Made by a program: the position numbers and the translations under genes | Source of the DNA: Ruminococcus sp. UBA5884 | GTDB taxonomy: Bacteria; Bacillota; Clostridia; Oscillospirales; Ruminococcaceae | Length of the DNA: 7,828 nt | Direction: 5' to 3' | Assembly (NCBI GenBank): GCA_002431975.1 | Contig: DJFA01000088.1 | Location: 35,909 to 43,736, forward strand | The notes under the pieces: model-generated | The model's database searches: none | Seen by the model: only the letters and a program-made list of their open reading frames with translations | What the model was told of the DNA's origin: nothing | Shown: positions 6,970 through 7,828 of the stretch, piece after piece | Numbering within the stretch: the first letter of the stretch is position 1 | Layout of the letters: each line of letters opens with the position of its first letter

Positions 6970-7656
6970 TCAGATTCTTTCGCCGAAAATTGCACGTCCT
7001 ATTCTGAGAATATTCGAGCCGTATTTTACAGCAGGTGCATAGTCGCCGGACATTCCCATTGACAGAATATCCATATTAATATTATCTATTTTTTTTGAAC
7101 AAATGTCAATATATAAACACTGCATTTTATATAAAAATTCTTCCGAATCCAACGCAGGAGGAATTGTCATCATGCCTCTGACATTTATATTGTCAAGTTC
7201 TGACACCTGAAGTATAAGTTCTTCGGCTTTATCAGCAGGTATTCCGCTTTTTGATTCTTCGCCGCCGATATTGACTTCAATGAGTATATCCTGTACCTTG
7301 CCAATTTTTTTTGCACAGCGGTTTATTTCAGAAGCAAGTTTTAAGCTGTCAACCGACTGTATTACAGAAACGCTGTCAGCGATATATTTAACCTTGTTTG
7401 TCTGGAGATGACCTATGAAATGAATTTCAGCGTCATCATAGAAATCCTTTTTGGAGAGATACTCCTGAACTCTGTTTTCACCGATAAGGTCAAGACCTTT
7501 TGAGAGTGCATAGTTTACTTTTTCGGGGGCGACGGTTTTTGTTACAGCCATGATTCTTATATTGTCATCAGGACTGCGGTATTTAGCCTTTGCCTCACCT
7601 ACATTATGGAATATCCTTTTAAGGTTTTCATCGATATAACCGAAAGCTGGGTTCAT
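6970..7656 (-). CDS. yggS: YggS/YlmE family PLP-binding protein (PLP homeostasis)
   Basis: Single-domain TIM-barrel protein of the PLPBP family (YggS in E. coli, YlmE in B. subtilis), which binds pyridoxal 5'-phosphate and helps balance free PLP and amino-acid pools; no catalytic activity is established. It has 228 aa, a full-length family member. Lys40 in AVTKT is the PLP Schiff-base lysine. Other motifs are GENRVQE at 59-65, HFIGHLQTNK at 79-88, SMGMSGDYAPAV at 199-210 and the phosphate-binding GSNILRIGRAIFG at 213-225. The ATG at 7656 is directly preceded by an in-frame TGA, so no longer start is possible. The nearest Shine-Dalgarno (7693-7700) is 36 nt away across a hairpin. It is the first gene of the visible operon; an 84-nt spacer separates it from sepF. 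Confidence 0.95.
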   Translation of the reverse strand: MNPAFGYIDENLKRIFHNVGEAKAKYRSPDDNIRIMAVTKTVAPEKVNYALSKGLDLIGENRVQEYLSKKDFYDDAEIHFIGHLQTNKVKYIADSVSVIQSVDSLKLASEINRCAKKIGKVQDILIEVNIGGEESKSGIPADKAEELILQVSELDNINVRGMMTIPPALDSEEFLYKMQCLYIDICSKKIDNINMDILSMGMSGDYAPAVKYGSNILRIGRAIFGERI

Positions 7657-7663
7657 TCAATGC

Positions 7664-7692
7664 AAAACAGCAGCATATGTTGCTGTTTTTTT
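7664..7692 (+). terminator. Possible intrinsic terminator read on the plus strand
   Basis: Read on the plus strand the same inverted repeat gains a G-U and a C-G pair (11 bp with an ATAT loop) and runs into seven T (7686-7692), a terminator-like layout. No plus-strand gene ends here, so it could only stop antisense transcripts or be incidental to the minus-strand structure. Confidence 0.3.
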
Positions 7693-7700
7693 CCTCCTTT
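7664..7700 (-). promoter_or_regulatory. Shine-Dalgarno plus hairpin in front of yggS
   Basis: On the minus strand the consensus AAAGGAGG (7700-7693) lies 36 nt upstream of the yggS ATG. Between them is a perfect 9-bp inverted repeat, AAAACAGCA (7689-7681) with TGCTGTTTT (7672-7664), loop 8 nt. If the stem forms, only about 10 unpaired nt remain between Shine-Dalgarno and ATG, a normal spacing. No other Shine-Dalgarno is close to the start. The pairing is visible; use as a spacing bridge is inference. Confidence 0.5.
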
Positions 7701-7776
7701 CATATTTCAGCATGAATCCGGATATCAGTTTCATTATGTTAACGCCAATTTGACTGATTGAAAATATGAAATTTTC

Positions 7777-7782
7777 ATTATA
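7777..7782 (-). promoter_or_regulatory. Possible -10 box upstream of yggS
   Basis: A perfect TATAAT occurs on the minus strand about 120 nt before the yggS ATG. No good -35 hexamer is seen 16-18 nt upstream and there is no extended TG motif, so this is a weak promoter call. If used, the transcript would have a leader of roughly 110 nt carrying the hairpin. Confidence 0.25.
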
Positions 7783-7828
7783 TTTTGCATGGCATCAGAT
7801 TCACAGGAATTTCAGGCGGGCGACCAAT

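Larger units (their letters stand above)
7657..7828 (-). other. yggS upstream region, possibly with the tail of an upstream gene at the edge
   Basis: This 172-nt stretch before yggS holds the hairpin, the Shine-Dalgarno and the TATAAT. At the very edge one minus frame reads IGRPPEIPVNLMPCKI then TAA, and a second reads LVARLKFL then TGA. Either could be the C-terminus of the preceding gene, but the stretch is too short to choose or name a family. Confidence 0.3.

Noticed and set aside
7720..7748. TTGGCG as a -35 box for yggS
   Set aside because: The hexamers 16-17 nt downstream (GATATC, ATATCC) match the -10 consensus poorly.
7759..7777. TGAAAAT/ATTTTCA inverted repeat upstream of yggS
   Set aside because: 7 bp but nearly all A-T with a 5-nt loop; little stability and no known operator match.
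6966..7802. 12-nt direct repeat GGCATCAGATTC at 6966-6977 and 7791-7802 flanking yggS
   Set aside because: One or two 12-mer matches are expected by chance in an AT-biased window of this size; no element, target duplication or homology extends around it.

Overview
The window is an AT-rich stretch of a Bacillota (Clostridia) chromosome. Gene content, gene order and protein style suggest a Ruminococcus/Oscillospiraceae-like organism, but the genus is inferred by eye without a search. All eight recognisable genes lie on the minus strand, so the window should be read from right to left. It matches the 'ylm' division cluster downstream of ftsZ in many Gram-positive bacteria.

In transcription order the genes are: a PLP-binding YggS/YlmE protein (7656-6970), SepF (6885-6457), the S4-domain RNA-binding protein YlmH (6473-5709), a DivIVA-family protein (5694-5101), isoleucyl-tRNA synthetase IleS (5078-2292), signal peptidase II LspA (2216-1725), an RluD-type pseudouridine synthase (1728-817), and a Cof-type HAD phosphatase (807 to the window edge, nearly complete). 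Spacing is tight: sepF/ylmH overlap, lspA/rluD share ATGA, and rluD/HAD are separated by 9 nt. This suggests one operon with translational coupling. The yggT/ylmG gene that often sits between sepF and ylmH is absent.

Functionally the cluster mixes septum and pole proteins (SepF, DivIVA), translation and ribosome factors (YlmH, IleS, RluD), lipoprotein processing (LspA) and cofactor homeostasis (YggS). Two starts are probably TTG (lspA and divIVA), and both are better supported than the longest open frames.

Non-coding signals are few. The yggS leader (7657-7828) holds a consensus Shine-Dalgarno sequence separated from the start by a hairpin that could loop out the excess spacing. A stable imperfect hairpin lies between ileS and lspA. 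I found no tRNA or rRNA genes, CRISPR array, insertion sequence or prophage. The core is a conserved housekeeping operon and I do not see a new defence or mobile system. The items most worth a second look are the two RNA structures, the start-codon corrections and some unusual residues in DivIVA and IleS.
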